In this document: positions 16,574 to 24,754 of the stretch, in pieces
Numbering within the stretch: the stretch's first letter is position 1
How the letters are laid out: every line of letters starts with the position of its first letter
Assembly (NCBI RefSeq): GCF_030818895.1
Contig: NZ_JAUTBA010000001.1
Span: 124,001-188,000, forward strand
Source: Sphingobacterium zeae
GTDB taxonomy: Bacteria > Bacteroidota > Bacteroidia > Sphingobacteriales > Sphingobacteriaceae
Reading direction: 5' to 3'
DNA length: 64,000 bases
The notes under the pieces: generated by a model
The model's database searches: none
The model's input: only the letters and a program-made list of their open reading frames with translations
What the model was told of the DNA's origin: nothing
Program-made: the position numbers and the translations under genes

Positions 16574-18313
16574 TTATTCACCGATGATATCTTTCATCAT
16601 ACGGTCTACCTTCTCTTCTAAAGCTTTTTGTACATCGGCATAGTCTGCGGCATCTTTTAAGTCTTCTTTCACTGAACAGTAGAATTTGATTTTAGGCTCA
16701 GTACCCGATGGGCGGGCCGAAATCACGTCACCGTCTACTGTGATGAACTGCAGTACATCCGATTTAGGCAACGAGATCGCAGTTTTCTCGCCGGTACGCA
16801 TATCGGTGGTTTGGGACAGTTGATAATCACGGATCTCCTTGACCTGAACACCTCCGAGGCTAGTCGGTAAATTAGCGCGTAATCCCGACATCATCGCCTG
16901 AATTTCTTCGGCTCCAGCTTTTCCTTTTTTTGTTAAAGAAATCAGTTTTTCCTGGTAGCAGCCAAATTCCTTATAGATATCCATGAGTACCTCATAGACT
17001 GTTTTGCCTTTTGATTTGAAATAGGCGGTCATCTCGGCCAAAAAAGCACAGGCGTTGGGAGCATCCTTGTCGCGTACAAGATCACCGACAAGGTAACCAT
17101 AGCTTTCTTCCCCGCCCGCCAGATAGTTTGCCGAATCGCCTAATTTGGTCATCAGTTCGCCAATATATTTAAAACCAGTGAGCGTTTCATAGCAGGGCAC
17201 ACCAAAATGTTCTGCAATGTCTGCCTCCAGGTTTGTTGTTACAATCGTTTTAACAATATATGGATTTGATCCCAGCTGCTTAAGATCACTTTTAGCGCTA
17301 AGGACGTAGTAGATCAATAAACTACCGATCTGATTACCATTGAGCAGCTGAAACTGTCCCTGGTTATTTTTTACGGCAATTCCCACACGGTCAGCATCCG
17401 GGTCTGTTGCCAATACAAGATCAGCATCAATTTCTTCCCCTTTTTTCTTCGCTAAGGCCATGGCATCTTCCTCTTCTGGATTCGGATAAATTACCGTTGG
17501 AAAGTTGCCATCAGGAGTAGCCTGCTCAGAAACAACGGACACATTTTCAAAGCCCCAGGCTGCTAGCATTTTAGGAACAATGGTAATGCCGGTGCCGTGT
17601 ATCGGAGAGAAAACAATTTTTAAGTCTTTTTGCGCTAATACAGCTTCAGGATGAATGCTTAGTTTTTTATTGGCGTCGATGTAGATCTGGTCGATTTCTT
17701 CCCCGACGGGAATGATATTTTGTGTATTTCCGTCAAATTTGATGTCATCGACTGAACGGATTGCATTTACTTCCTCGATTACATTTTTGTCGTGCGGGGC
17801 AGTCAGCTGGCAGCCGTCGTTCCAGTAGGCCTTATAACCATTGTATTCCTTTGGATTGTGCGAAGCCGTTAGCATCACACCGCTCTGACAGCCAAAATGA
17901 CGGATGGCAAAGGACAGCATGGGGGTTGGTCGTAAAGACGTGAACAGATGCACTTTGATGCCGTTGGCTGCAAATACGTTGGCAACGAGCTGCCCAAAAG
18001 CCTGTGAATTATTGCGGCTGTCATAAGATACCGCTACCTTGATCTCCTGGTCTGGAAACTGTTTTTTGAGGTAGTTAGACAGGCCCTGCGTTGCTTTACC
18101 AATCATGTACTTATTCATCCGATTGGAGCCTACGCCCATAATGCCTCTCAAGCCTCCGGTTCCAAACTCCAGATCTTTGTAAAAAGAATCCGTAAGTTCT
18201 GTCTCCTCATTACTGTCGATTAAATCCTGAACTTCCTGTCGAGTTCTTTCATCAAAACTGGGGCTTAACCAATCTTCGATTTTCTTTTGTATCTCTTTAT
18301 CTAGGAATTTCAT
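16574..18313 (-). CDS. Phosphoglucomutase/phosphomannomutase
   Basis: The 579-aa enzyme has the four-domain alpha-D-phosphohexomutase plan: the phosphoserine loop TASHNP with Ser151, the metal loop DPDADR in domain 2, the sugar-binding GGEESYG and the phosphate-binding RPSGTEPKIKFY near the end. Length and sequence style fit the PGM2-like bacterial group. It links hexose 6-phosphates with hexose 1-phosphates and so feeds ManC, UDP-glucose and UDP-glucuronate synthesis. The local base composition is richer in GC than the glycosyltransferases to its right, suggesting that it belongs to the more conserved part of the cluster. Confidence 0.93.
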   Translation of the reverse strand: MKFLDKEIQKKIEDWLSPSFDERTRQEVQDLIDSNEETELTDSFYKDLEFGTGGLRGIMGVGSNRMNKYMIGKATQGLSNYLKKQFPDQEIKVAVSYDSRNNSQAFGQLVANVFAANGIKVHLFTSLRPTPMLSFAIRHFGCQSGVMLTASHNPKEYNGYKAYWNDGCQLTAPHDKNVIEEVNAIRSVDDIKFDGNTQNIIPVGEEIDQIYIDANKKLSIHPEAVLAQKDLKIVFSPIHGTGITIVPKMLAAWGFENVSVVSEQATPDGNFPTVIYPNPEEEDAMALAKKKGEEIDADLVLATDPDADRVGIAVKNNQGQFQLLNGNQIGSLLIYYVLSAKSDLKQLGSNPYIVKTIVTTNLEADIAEHFGVPCYETLTGFKYIGELMTKLGDSANYLAGGEESYGYLVGDLVRDKDAPNACAFLAEMTAYFKSKGKTVYEVLMDIYKEFGCYQEKLISLTKKGKAGAEEIQAMMSGLRANLPTSLGGVQVKEIRDYQLSQTTDMRTGEKTAISLPKSDVLQFITVDGDVISARPSGTEPKIKFYCSVKEDLKDAADYADVQKALEEKVDRMMKDIIGE

Positions 18314-18343
18314 AAAAATATATCAATATATTGGGTTATATGG

Positions 18344-19249
18344 CTATTTATTCTGAAATGATTTAATAGTCAATACGAGCCCTTCTTTTGTACTTAAAGG
18401 TAAATTAGAAATGCCAAGTGCCTTTTTTATTTTTGTATTTGACACGATATAAGACTCAGTTAGTTTTTTCAAGCGTTCGGAGTTTAAAGGTAATGGAAGC
18501 ACATCACCTACTTTTACGATTGACTTGATTAGAGAAGCAGATATGTGCCATAATTTAGGCCTTTTGTCTAATGTTTCTGAAATCAACGCAACCAAATCAT
18601 TTGTCGACAGAGACTCATCATCAGCAAAATTATATATTCCCGAAGGGAGATCTCTCTTTTCAATCATCTTTTGAACAAGAAAAGAAAGATTATGGATACC
18701 CAAGAAGGAGCGCTGATTAGGAAAAGAAGCAAGCGGCCAAGGCACTCCTTTTTCCACCACTTTATAAAGAAGATTCAAGTTTCCTTTGTTACCTGGCCCA
18801 TGTATCATACATGGTCGGATTATAAATAATCTTTTACCTACGGGTATCGACTTACTCAACAAATAATTTTCAGCTTTAAGCTTAGACTTTCCATAAGGTG
18901 TCAGCGGATTAGCTTCTGTACTTTCCATAAGAACATCCAAAACAGTATCTGCAACAGCTTTTACAGATGAAAAATAAAAGAAATCCTTTATATCTGATTT
19001 CAGAAATAGATCAAATAATTTTATGGTTAAATCACAATTAACAGTAAAATACTCTTCATCTGCAGATGTATTTGAAGTATCATGTGCTTTTCCAGCCAGA
19101 TGAATAATCGCAGCAGCCTCACCGCTCAACTCCTTTGGCCAATTAGAGTTTCTAAGTGAAAGATTTTTAATACTATTTCCCTCTTTTGCTAAATAATCAG
19201 CAAGATTTTGACCGACAAAACCGGAGGCGCCTGTTATAATGATATCCAT
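18344..19249 (-). CDS. NAD-dependent sugar epimerase/reductase (WbpV-like SDR)
   Basis: The 301-aa extended SDR has the nucleotide motif TGASGFVGQNL at residues 6-16, IIHLAGKAHD, and the catalytic pair in TPYGKSK (YxxxK). The pattern IIRPCMIHGPGNKGN and the final domain match WbpV/UDP-GlcNAc C4-reductase-like proteins. With the WbpM-type dehydratase and WbpL-type transferase of this cluster it would make UDP-QuiNAc or UDP-FucNAc. A frameshifted relative is at 52598-53510. A plain UDP-glucose 4-epimerase role is less likely from the short C-terminal domain and the context. Confidence 0.85.
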   Translation of the reverse strand: MDIIITGASGFVGQNLADYLAKEGNSIKNLSLRNSNWPKELSGEAAAIIHLAGKAHDTSNTSADEEYFTVNCDLTIKLFDLFLKSDIKDFFYFSSVKAVADTVLDVLMESTEANPLTPYGKSKLKAENYLLSKSIPVGKRLFIIRPCMIHGPGNKGNLNLLYKVVEKGVPWPLASFPNQRSFLGIHNLSFLVQKMIEKRDLPSGIYNFADDESLSTNDLVALISETLDKRPKLWHISASLIKSIVKVGDVLPLPLNSERLKKLTESYIVSNTKIKKALGISNLPLSTKEGLVLTIKSFQNK

Positions 19250-19264
19250 ACTGTTAAAACGCTA

Positions 19265-20011
19265 CTATTTTCTTTTTAAGAATCCGAATATCTTCCATAT
19301 AAAACGTGATTTTATACGCCAAGCTTGAAATGGAATTTCATTCATTCGAAGTGCTTTTATAATTTCTTCGCTCACCTTTTTATACGATTCATATCCTGAA
19401 GAGCTTACACCGCCCATCAGCATTTTATGCGTCGTAATTCCCGAATATTTCCATGATATCTGTTGTTTTAAAAAGTATCTAATAATTAGCTCATAATCTG
19501 CTGCAATCTTAAAATCTAAAGAATAATTGCCTAACGTATTAAATAAATCTTTTCGAAAGAAGATAGCAGGATGTGCTGGCATAAACCCGATTTTCAATTT
19601 TTCAGGGCTCCAGTTTTTTGCGGAATAACGACGAACTATCTGATCATCTTCTCGATGCTGCACAATGTCTCCTATACTGGCCTCAACATTATTTGCTTTA
19701 AGAAAGCTAACAACGTTAGATATTGTATTCTCATCATAAAATGTGTCATCCGCATTTACGATTCCAATGTAATCGCCTGTAGCCATATCGATGCCCTTAT
19801 TCATGGCATCATACAACCCCTTATCGGGTTCTGAAACCCATTTTGTGATCACATTCGAATACTTCTTTATAATTTCTAATGTACTATCCTTGGATTGTCC
19901 GTCTACAATAATATATTCCAAATCAGGATAATCTTGAGATTGGACAGATTTGATAGTTTTTTCAATTGTAGTTGCCGAGTTCCAGCAAACCGTTATAATG
20001 GAAATCTTCAT
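19265..20011 (-). CDS. Family 2 glycosyltransferase
   Basis: The 248-aa GT-A protein starts KISIITVCWNSATTIEKTI and has YIIVDGQSKDST (nucleotide binding), EPDKGLYDAMNKGI and NADD at 86-89 as the metal motif. It resembles the short WcaA/WcaE-like enzymes that act on the cytoplasmic face of the membrane in repeat-unit assembly. Donor and acceptor cannot be read from sequence. It follows the secreted hyaluronidase-like protein in transcription and precedes the WbpV-like reductase, 15 bases away. Confidence 0.9.
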   Translation of the reverse strand: MKISIITVCWNSATTIEKTIKSVQSQDYPDLEYIIVDGQSKDSTLEIIKKYSNVITKWVSEPDKGLYDAMNKGIDMATGDYIGIVNADDTFYDENTISNVVSFLKANNVEASIGDIVQHREDDQIVRRYSAKNWSPEKLKIGFMPAHPAIFFRKDLFNTLGNYSLDFKIAADYELIIRYFLKQQISWKYSGITTHKMLMGGVSSSGYESYKKVSEEIIKALRMNEIPFQAWRIKSRFIWKIFGFLKRK

Positions 20012-20056
20012 CAGTTATAATTCAAATTATTTTTATTCACACTTAATCAAACCCCA

Positions 20057-20953
20057 TTAAAGATCTTTTCTAAGAATCTTCAAATAGTTATAAAAAATCT
20101 TTTTTTCGAAATTTTCAAAATTAGCAACGGAAGAATAGGCCTTACCAATCTGATTATCAGTATCTTTCTTTTTAAAAGAATAGTTCTCAGAATGCCACCA
20201 AAATAATCCTGAGATACTAATATTTTTATATTTAAATCTCGAAAAATATCGTATATATTGATCAAATACAGAACTATCAATCAACGAGACTCCTTTCACT
20301 TTGTTACTAGGATGAATTCGATGCCATATAAAGGGATATACTGGCGTACCAAATTTTGAAGCAAATTTCAATGAAAGCGATAATGTAGCATCAATTTTTT
20401 GCTTTTCAGAAATTGAAATTGGTTCATTATCTAAAATATATAAACTAGGGGATAGGAAATCTAAATTTTTGATCAGCGGACTTAATCGTTCTATTTTGTT
20501 TGAATAATTTTCAAGAGAAGATTCATAAAATTTATACGGTAGGCCGTAATATCCCCATTTAACATTTGGCCTAAGTCTTTTCGCATAAGCAAGCGCTTGA
20601 TTAAATTGATCAATGTAAAAATCAAATTTTGAATTTTGCCTTATAAGCGCTTGCATCCCATCACCTTCCCAATCTAAAACAGCATAACCAAATGTTTGCT
20701 TATCTGGAAAATACTTACTTATTATCTGCTCTAATCCTTTGGCAGAAAATCTACCGTTAGTAACAAAATACCCTTGACTTATATTTACATATGTAGTCAA
20801 TGAATTATCCTGAACAAATTTATTTTGAAATGCAGTTCCTTCATTAAGGAAAAAAATTTTTTTTTCCTGAGAAAAACTCAAACAAAATGAAGAAAACATC
20901 AGAAATAGAAAAAAGATAATTTTCTTATCGCATTTTACTAAAAACACTCTCAT
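20057..20953 (-). CDS. Secreted hyaluronidase-like (GH56-fold) protein
   Basis: From the ATG at 20953 (298 aa) the protein starts with a signal peptide ending near LSFSQ; the longer frame to 20983 would overlap the upstream gene. The mature part follows animal GH56 hyaluronidases in order: GYAVLDWEGD (compare GLAVIDWE, with catalytic Asp and Glu at 94 and 96), AYAKRLRPNVKWGYYGLP (compare LRPRGLWGFYGFPDCYN), LSPSLYIL (compare LYPSIYM), TPVYPFIWHR and SGLFWWHSENYS (compare VLWVSWENT). The cysteines of the animal enzymes are missing. It could hydrolyse or bind a HexNAc-GlcA polymer in the periplasm; the operon makes UDP-GlcA. This is pattern recognition by eye; a remote TIM-barrel homologue without this activity is the alternative. 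Confidence 0.6.
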   Translation of the reverse strand: MRVFLVKCDKKIIFFLFLMFSSFCLSFSQEKKIFFLNEGTAFQNKFVQDNSLTTYVNISQGYFVTNGRFSAKGLEQIISKYFPDKQTFGYAVLDWEGDGMQALIRQNSKFDFYIDQFNQALAYAKRLRPNVKWGYYGLPYKFYESSLENYSNKIERLSPLIKNLDFLSPSLYILDNEPISISEKQKIDATLSLSLKFASKFGTPVYPFIWHRIHPSNKVKGVSLIDSSVFDQYIRYFSRFKYKNISISGLFWWHSENYSFKKKDTDNQIGKAYSSVANFENFEKKIFYNYLKILRKDL

Positions 20954-20966
20954 TATACGGAGAAAA

Positions 20967-21854
20967 TTATAACCGAATTCCATAATTTTTATGTATATAG
21001 CTCCTTATTTTATCAACTTCGTTGCCACAATTTTTTTTGATTTCGTAAACCTTTGCATCTACAAGCGTGCGGTACCACCATCCTTGAAAAAAATGCCAAA
21101 GGAAGCCTTCTTTACCATCTAGAAACCCGAATTTAAAAATGTATCTATAAAGAAAGTACAGAAAGGACCTAATAAAAAGCGGACTCTTTATATATTTCAT
21201 TTTTAACTTCCTTTTTTTTGCCGCTTGCTCATCTAACTTATTGTCATGACTGTTTCCTAGAATTTGATATTCCATATCTAATAAATCAATTGCTTCTCGC
21301 ACAGAATAGCTATTATGTTTAGTTGTCCACCAACCAATATTATTCAAGTTATCGTCCGCAAATGCCCCATTAAGGTCAATGATCTCACCAAAATCAACTT
21401 GAATATGTTCATCCATCCATCGATTTTCCGATCTTGCCCTTCCAAAGCGAAACAATCTAACCATCTTTATCTTTGGCATATGTTTCATCTCTCTTCCCAT
21501 GAAAACACGCTTCAACACCAATGTTGCTGCAGAAACACTTTTTGGAAGATTATATAATTCATTGTTAATCACTTCAACACCATTTTCGCAGAGATACTCA
21601 TCTGCATCAAGCCTAAGCACCCAATCTGTATCTATAGGGCAATTCTCTAAAGCCCAATTAAATTGAACGGCATGATTAACCCATTCATTTTGATAAAAAT
21701 AAGCGCCATAACTCTTTGCTATTTGCATAGTCTTATCAGTAGAAAAAGAGTCAACCACAAAAACTTTCGCGTTAATCATTTTCAGCGATTTTAAACAACG
21801 CTCTAAATGAATTTCCTCATTATACGTTAATAAAATAACAGATATTCTACACAT
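20967..21854 (-). CDS. Family 2 glycosyltransferase, WaaE/KdtX-like
   Basis: The 295-aa protein has the GT-A signature of the WaaE-like subgroup: ISVILLTYNEEIHLERCLKSL, VFVVDSFSTDKT and LRLDADEYL with DADE at 83-86. The second half is helical with basic and aromatic runs (FIRSFLYFLYRYIFKFGFLDG) that suggest membrane association. These enzymes add a sugar to a lipid-linked glycan on the cytoplasmic face. The gene overlaps the acetyltransferase gene by 8 bases, indicating coupled translation. Sugar specificity is unknown. Confidence 0.9.
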   Translation of the reverse strand: MCRISVILLTYNEEIHLERCLKSLKMINAKVFVVDSFSTDKTMQIAKSYGAYFYQNEWVNHAVQFNWALENCPIDTDWVLRLDADEYLCENGVEVINNELYNLPKSVSAATLVLKRVFMGREMKHMPKIKMVRLFRFGRARSENRWMDEHIQVDFGEIIDLNGAFADDNLNNIGWWTTKHNSYSVREAIDLLDMEYQILGNSHDNKLDEQAAKKRKLKMKYIKSPLFIRSFLYFLYRYIFKFGFLDGKEGFLWHFFQGWWYRTLVDAKVYEIKKNCGNEVDKIRSYIHKNYGIRL

Positions 21855-22413
21855 TTGTCAACTCCCTTTTTTTGATAAATCTTGAAGGATTTCCTCCTAC
21901 AATAGTCCATGGTTCTACGTTTTTAAATACGGCAGCTCTAGCACCTACAACCGCTCCCTCTCCAACTGTAACTCCCATACCGATAAATGCATCAGCTCCA
22001 ATCCATGCTTGATTTTCGATGACGATAGGGGAAGAAATAAGTTCATGATTTATACTTTGTATATTATGTGAAGCAGCGCACAAATAACTTTTTTGAGAAA
22101 CAGTAGCGTGTGCTCCTATAATAATTTTTCCAACATTGTAACAATCCACATCTGGAGCCAAACAGGAATATTCTTTCATCTCCAAATTCCATGGTTGATA
22201 TATCTTTACTGTGGAATAAACTACAGCTGTTTTACTCACTTTCGCGCCAAATAATCGTAGTAACATTAGCTTCCATTTATTTCCTAAACTCCTAGGTAAT
22301 GGTCTCGCGAAAAGCATCCATACTAAATTCCAAATAATTCGCTTTATTTGGTTGCTTCTCGACATGCTATTTTGATATTTTGAAATATCTATTTTAATAT
22401 TTTCACTTTTCAT
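21847..22413 (-). CDS. Left-handed beta-helix O-acetyltransferase, WcaF-like
   Basis: The 188-aa protein has hexapeptide repeats in its second half (IIIGAHATVSQKSYL, VIENQAWIGADAFIGMGVTVGEGAVVGARAAV) and CAASHNI with the probable catalytic His. The N-terminal WNLVWMLFARPLPRSLGNKWKL matches the putative colanic-acid acetyltransferase group. It would transfer acetyl groups from acetyl-CoA to a sugar of the repeat unit. It overlaps its upstream neighbour by 4 bases and the downstream one by 8. Confidence 0.88.
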   Translation of the reverse strand: MKSENIKIDISKYQNSMSRSNQIKRIIWNLVWMLFARPLPRSLGNKWKLMLLRLFGAKVSKTAVVYSTVKIYQPWNLEMKEYSCLAPDVDCYNVGKIIIGAHATVSQKSYLCAASHNIQSINHELISSPIVIENQAWIGADAFIGMGVTVGEGAVVGARAAVFKNVEPWTIVGGNPSRFIKKRELTNV

Positions 22414-23555
22414 ATTACAAAGTCAGGTTTTTTATCATTTGATAAAATCCAGCTATAAAGCTCAAAAAAGCTATTTGCAACTGAATCAATAGAGTATTTA
22501 TCCTCGATAAGTTTTCTTCCATTACTTCCCATTGCACTTAATTCCAAATCATTTTTTTGCATCATTTCCTTAAGGGATGCTACTAAAGGATTAACGCCTA
22601 TTTCTATCCATTCGCCTGCACAATATTCATTAATATCTTCCCAGGGTGTACCATTAGTAGTTATAACGGGTAAACCACAAGCCAGTGCTTCAGCGATTAC
22701 TATGCCGAAATTTTCACTAAAAGTTGGTAAAACAAATAGATCAGATTGGTGGTATGTTTCGATTTTATCCGGTCCAAATTTAGGTCCTAAAATCTTTATA
22801 CTTTTTTCTAAATAATTTGACTTAATTAAATTATTTAAAAAAGCTATGTATTCGCTCTCCCCATTTCCCACAATTTCAATTTCCCAATTAGACTTAATTT
22901 CACTATCTAATTTTTTCCAAGCTTCTATTAAATATTCAATCCCCTTTTTAGGATGGATTCGAGAAAGAAATAAGATTTTTCTCTTTTCTTTCTTTTGCTC
23001 TTTCCAATCCTTTATAGGGTATTGGGATAGATCAATTCCATTTGGTATGATAGCTATTGGATTTTTGTAACCTAATAAACGAATACTTTTTGCCTCCATC
23101 TTGGCTGTAGCATGTAAACATGTGGCGTTCTTCAAATCATTATGTTGGTACAAAAGCATCGCTAGTCTCTTTTTTAAATAAGATTGTTTTAATGACCACG
23201 GCTCAAGCATTCCTCTTATTGAAATTATATAAGGAACATTTAATCTTCGTGCAACTTTAGCCATTTGACTTACAGGAAAATCCCAAATACCATGACCATG
23301 GAATAAATCTGTTGTAGTTCTTTTTAATCCCGACTCCAAATCTTTTGACATCTTTAAAAAGCGAGGTTTGCAGAAATGAATATGCGACTTTTGGGAGTCA
23401 AAATTTGTAATTATAGGATCATCAGACTTTAGTGTAAATAAATCAATAACATCGATATTTTCATTTTCAATAAGTTTCTTTATAAGAACCGTAGAACTTC
23501 TAGCAGGCCCGCCCGTAGATTGATCTATTGAAGAAATAGTGTGTATTACTTTCAT
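22410..23555 (-). CDS. Family 4 glycosyltransferase
   Basis: The 381-aa GT-B protein begins MKVIHTISSIDQSTGGPARS, a common start of GT4 enzymes, and contains KRKILFLSRIHPKKGIEYLIEAWK at the domain hinge and SDLFVLPTFSENFGIVIAEALACGLPVITT with the E-x7-E nucleotide-sugar motif. It is a retaining transferase that acts in the cytoplasm on the lipid-linked repeat. It overlaps the acetyltransferase gene by 4 bases and starts one base behind the polymerase stop. Confidence 0.92.
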   Translation of the reverse strand: MKVIHTISSIDQSTGGPARSSTVLIKKLIENENIDVIDLFTLKSDDPIITNFDSQKSHIHFCKPRFLKMSKDLESGLKRTTTDLFHGHGIWDFPVSQMAKVARRLNVPYIISIRGMLEPWSLKQSYLKKRLAMLLYQHNDLKNATCLHATAKMEAKSIRLLGYKNPIAIIPNGIDLSQYPIKDWKEQKKEKRKILFLSRIHPKKGIEYLIEAWKKLDSEIKSNWEIEIVGNGESEYIAFLNNLIKSNYLEKSIKILGPKFGPDKIETYHQSDLFVLPTFSENFGIVIAEALACGLPVITTNGTPWEDINEYCAGEWIEIGVNPLVASLKEMMQKNDLELSAMGSNGRKLIEDKYSIDSVANSFFELYSWILSNDKKPDFVI

Positions 23556-23556
23556 T

Positions 23557-24750
23557 TTAGCCGTTGTTATTTTTTACATTTATTTGTCCTATCAATAGCC
23601 AATAAAATGCGAATAAAAGTGTACCGGAGGCAAATACGATTCCCTCAAACAACATATAAAAAAGCATTAATATTAAACAACTTAGAATAAATATATTATT
23701 TTCATTATTTTTGTCTTTAAGGAGTTTTCGAAGTGCTGTATAATTATTTGTAGCAAAAAAAATAAAACCTAAAAGCCCAGTCATCGATAAAACAGCAAGC
23801 CAAGAAGTTCCAGGTTCAATTATCCCATTTTCTGTATTAAAATCATCATCTCCATGAATATCAACAGAAGCAAATCCTATCCCAATAATTGGAGAACTCG
23901 AGAACTCCCTTAATCTTTGATTCCATTTAATATCTCTAGATCCGTACTGTAAATCGCTACTTTTCGAATTAAACTTAGACATTACGAAGTCAGCTTTACT
24001 TTCCCATAAAGGAAATGTCATAATAATACCAGCAGTAATTAGAAATAAAATAGAGACAAAGCGATGAAGCTTATTTCTATACAAAATAAAAAAGTAGGCT
24101 ATTATCGCTAATAAGAGACCCGCTATTGCCGCTCTGGATCCAGATTGTATCAATCCTATAAAACAGAAAATAATCCCAAATATTGAAAAAAGTTTAAACT
24201 TTCTATTTCCAGAATTTCTTAAACCATAAATTAGCGTTAAAATCGCGATACCACACATTGCTGAAAGAACCATAGAATGCCTGTAAAGACCTGCAAAGTC
24301 CGGCCTTAAGTTATTGTAGTGATCTATTTTTTTTCCAGCATGAAGACCAACAAGCATCAATACAACAGATAAAACACATATCCAAACATTAAATTTTAAA
24401 ATATGTTTAAATACCAATGATCGAAACAAATTGAAGGATGCAGATTCAATAGAATTTGTTAGAAGTAGAATCGCTGCACAAAAAACAAAAAATCTAGAAT
24501 ATGACTGAAAAAAAGTCGGTACGTCATTAAGAGCAATACTAAAAAAACAAGATATCAGAAAGAATAATAGAACAAAATCGATCGATCTTATGCTGTTAGT
24601 AGAAAGAAAAATTTGAAATATCAGCAATACAAATATTAAAGAATAATATATCGGACTTAGGTCAAAAAAGAAAGAGTTACTGGTCAATAAGATCCCAGCA
24701 AACAAAAGTGATAGTATTTTTATAAGTAAAACTAATCTCTCGCTCATCAT
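23557..24750 (-). CDS. wzy: O-antigen polymerase/ligase-like membrane protein (Wzy)
   Basis: The 397-aa protein has about ten hydrophobic helices and a longer periplasmic loop containing QYGSRDIKWNQRLREFSSSPIIGIGFAS, the feature of the Wzy_C/O-antigen ligase family. In a Wzx/Wzy cluster this single polymerase would join repeat units in the periplasm. Sequence is very AT-rich and the family is poorly conserved, so identity as polymerase rests on topology and position beside the flippase (4 bases away). Confidence 0.85.
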   Translation of the reverse strand: MMSERLVLLIKILSLLFAGILLTSNSFFFDLSPIYYSLIFVLLIFQIFLSTNSIRSIDFVLLFFLISCFFSIALNDVPTFFQSYSRFFVFCAAILLLTNSIESASFNLFRSLVFKHILKFNVWICVLSVVLMLVGLHAGKKIDHYNNLRPDFAGLYRHSMVLSAMCGIAILTLIYGLRNSGNRKFKLFSIFGIIFCFIGLIQSGSRAAIAGLLLAIIAYFFILYRNKLHRFVSILFLITAGIIMTFPLWESKADFVMSKFNSKSSDLQYGSRDIKWNQRLREFSSSPIIGIGFASVDIHGDDDFNTENGIIEPGTSWLAVLSMTGLLGFIFFATNNYTALRKLLKDKNNENNIFILSCLILMLFYMLFEGIVFASGTLLFAFYWLLIGQINVKNNNG

Positions 24751-24754
24751 TCTA

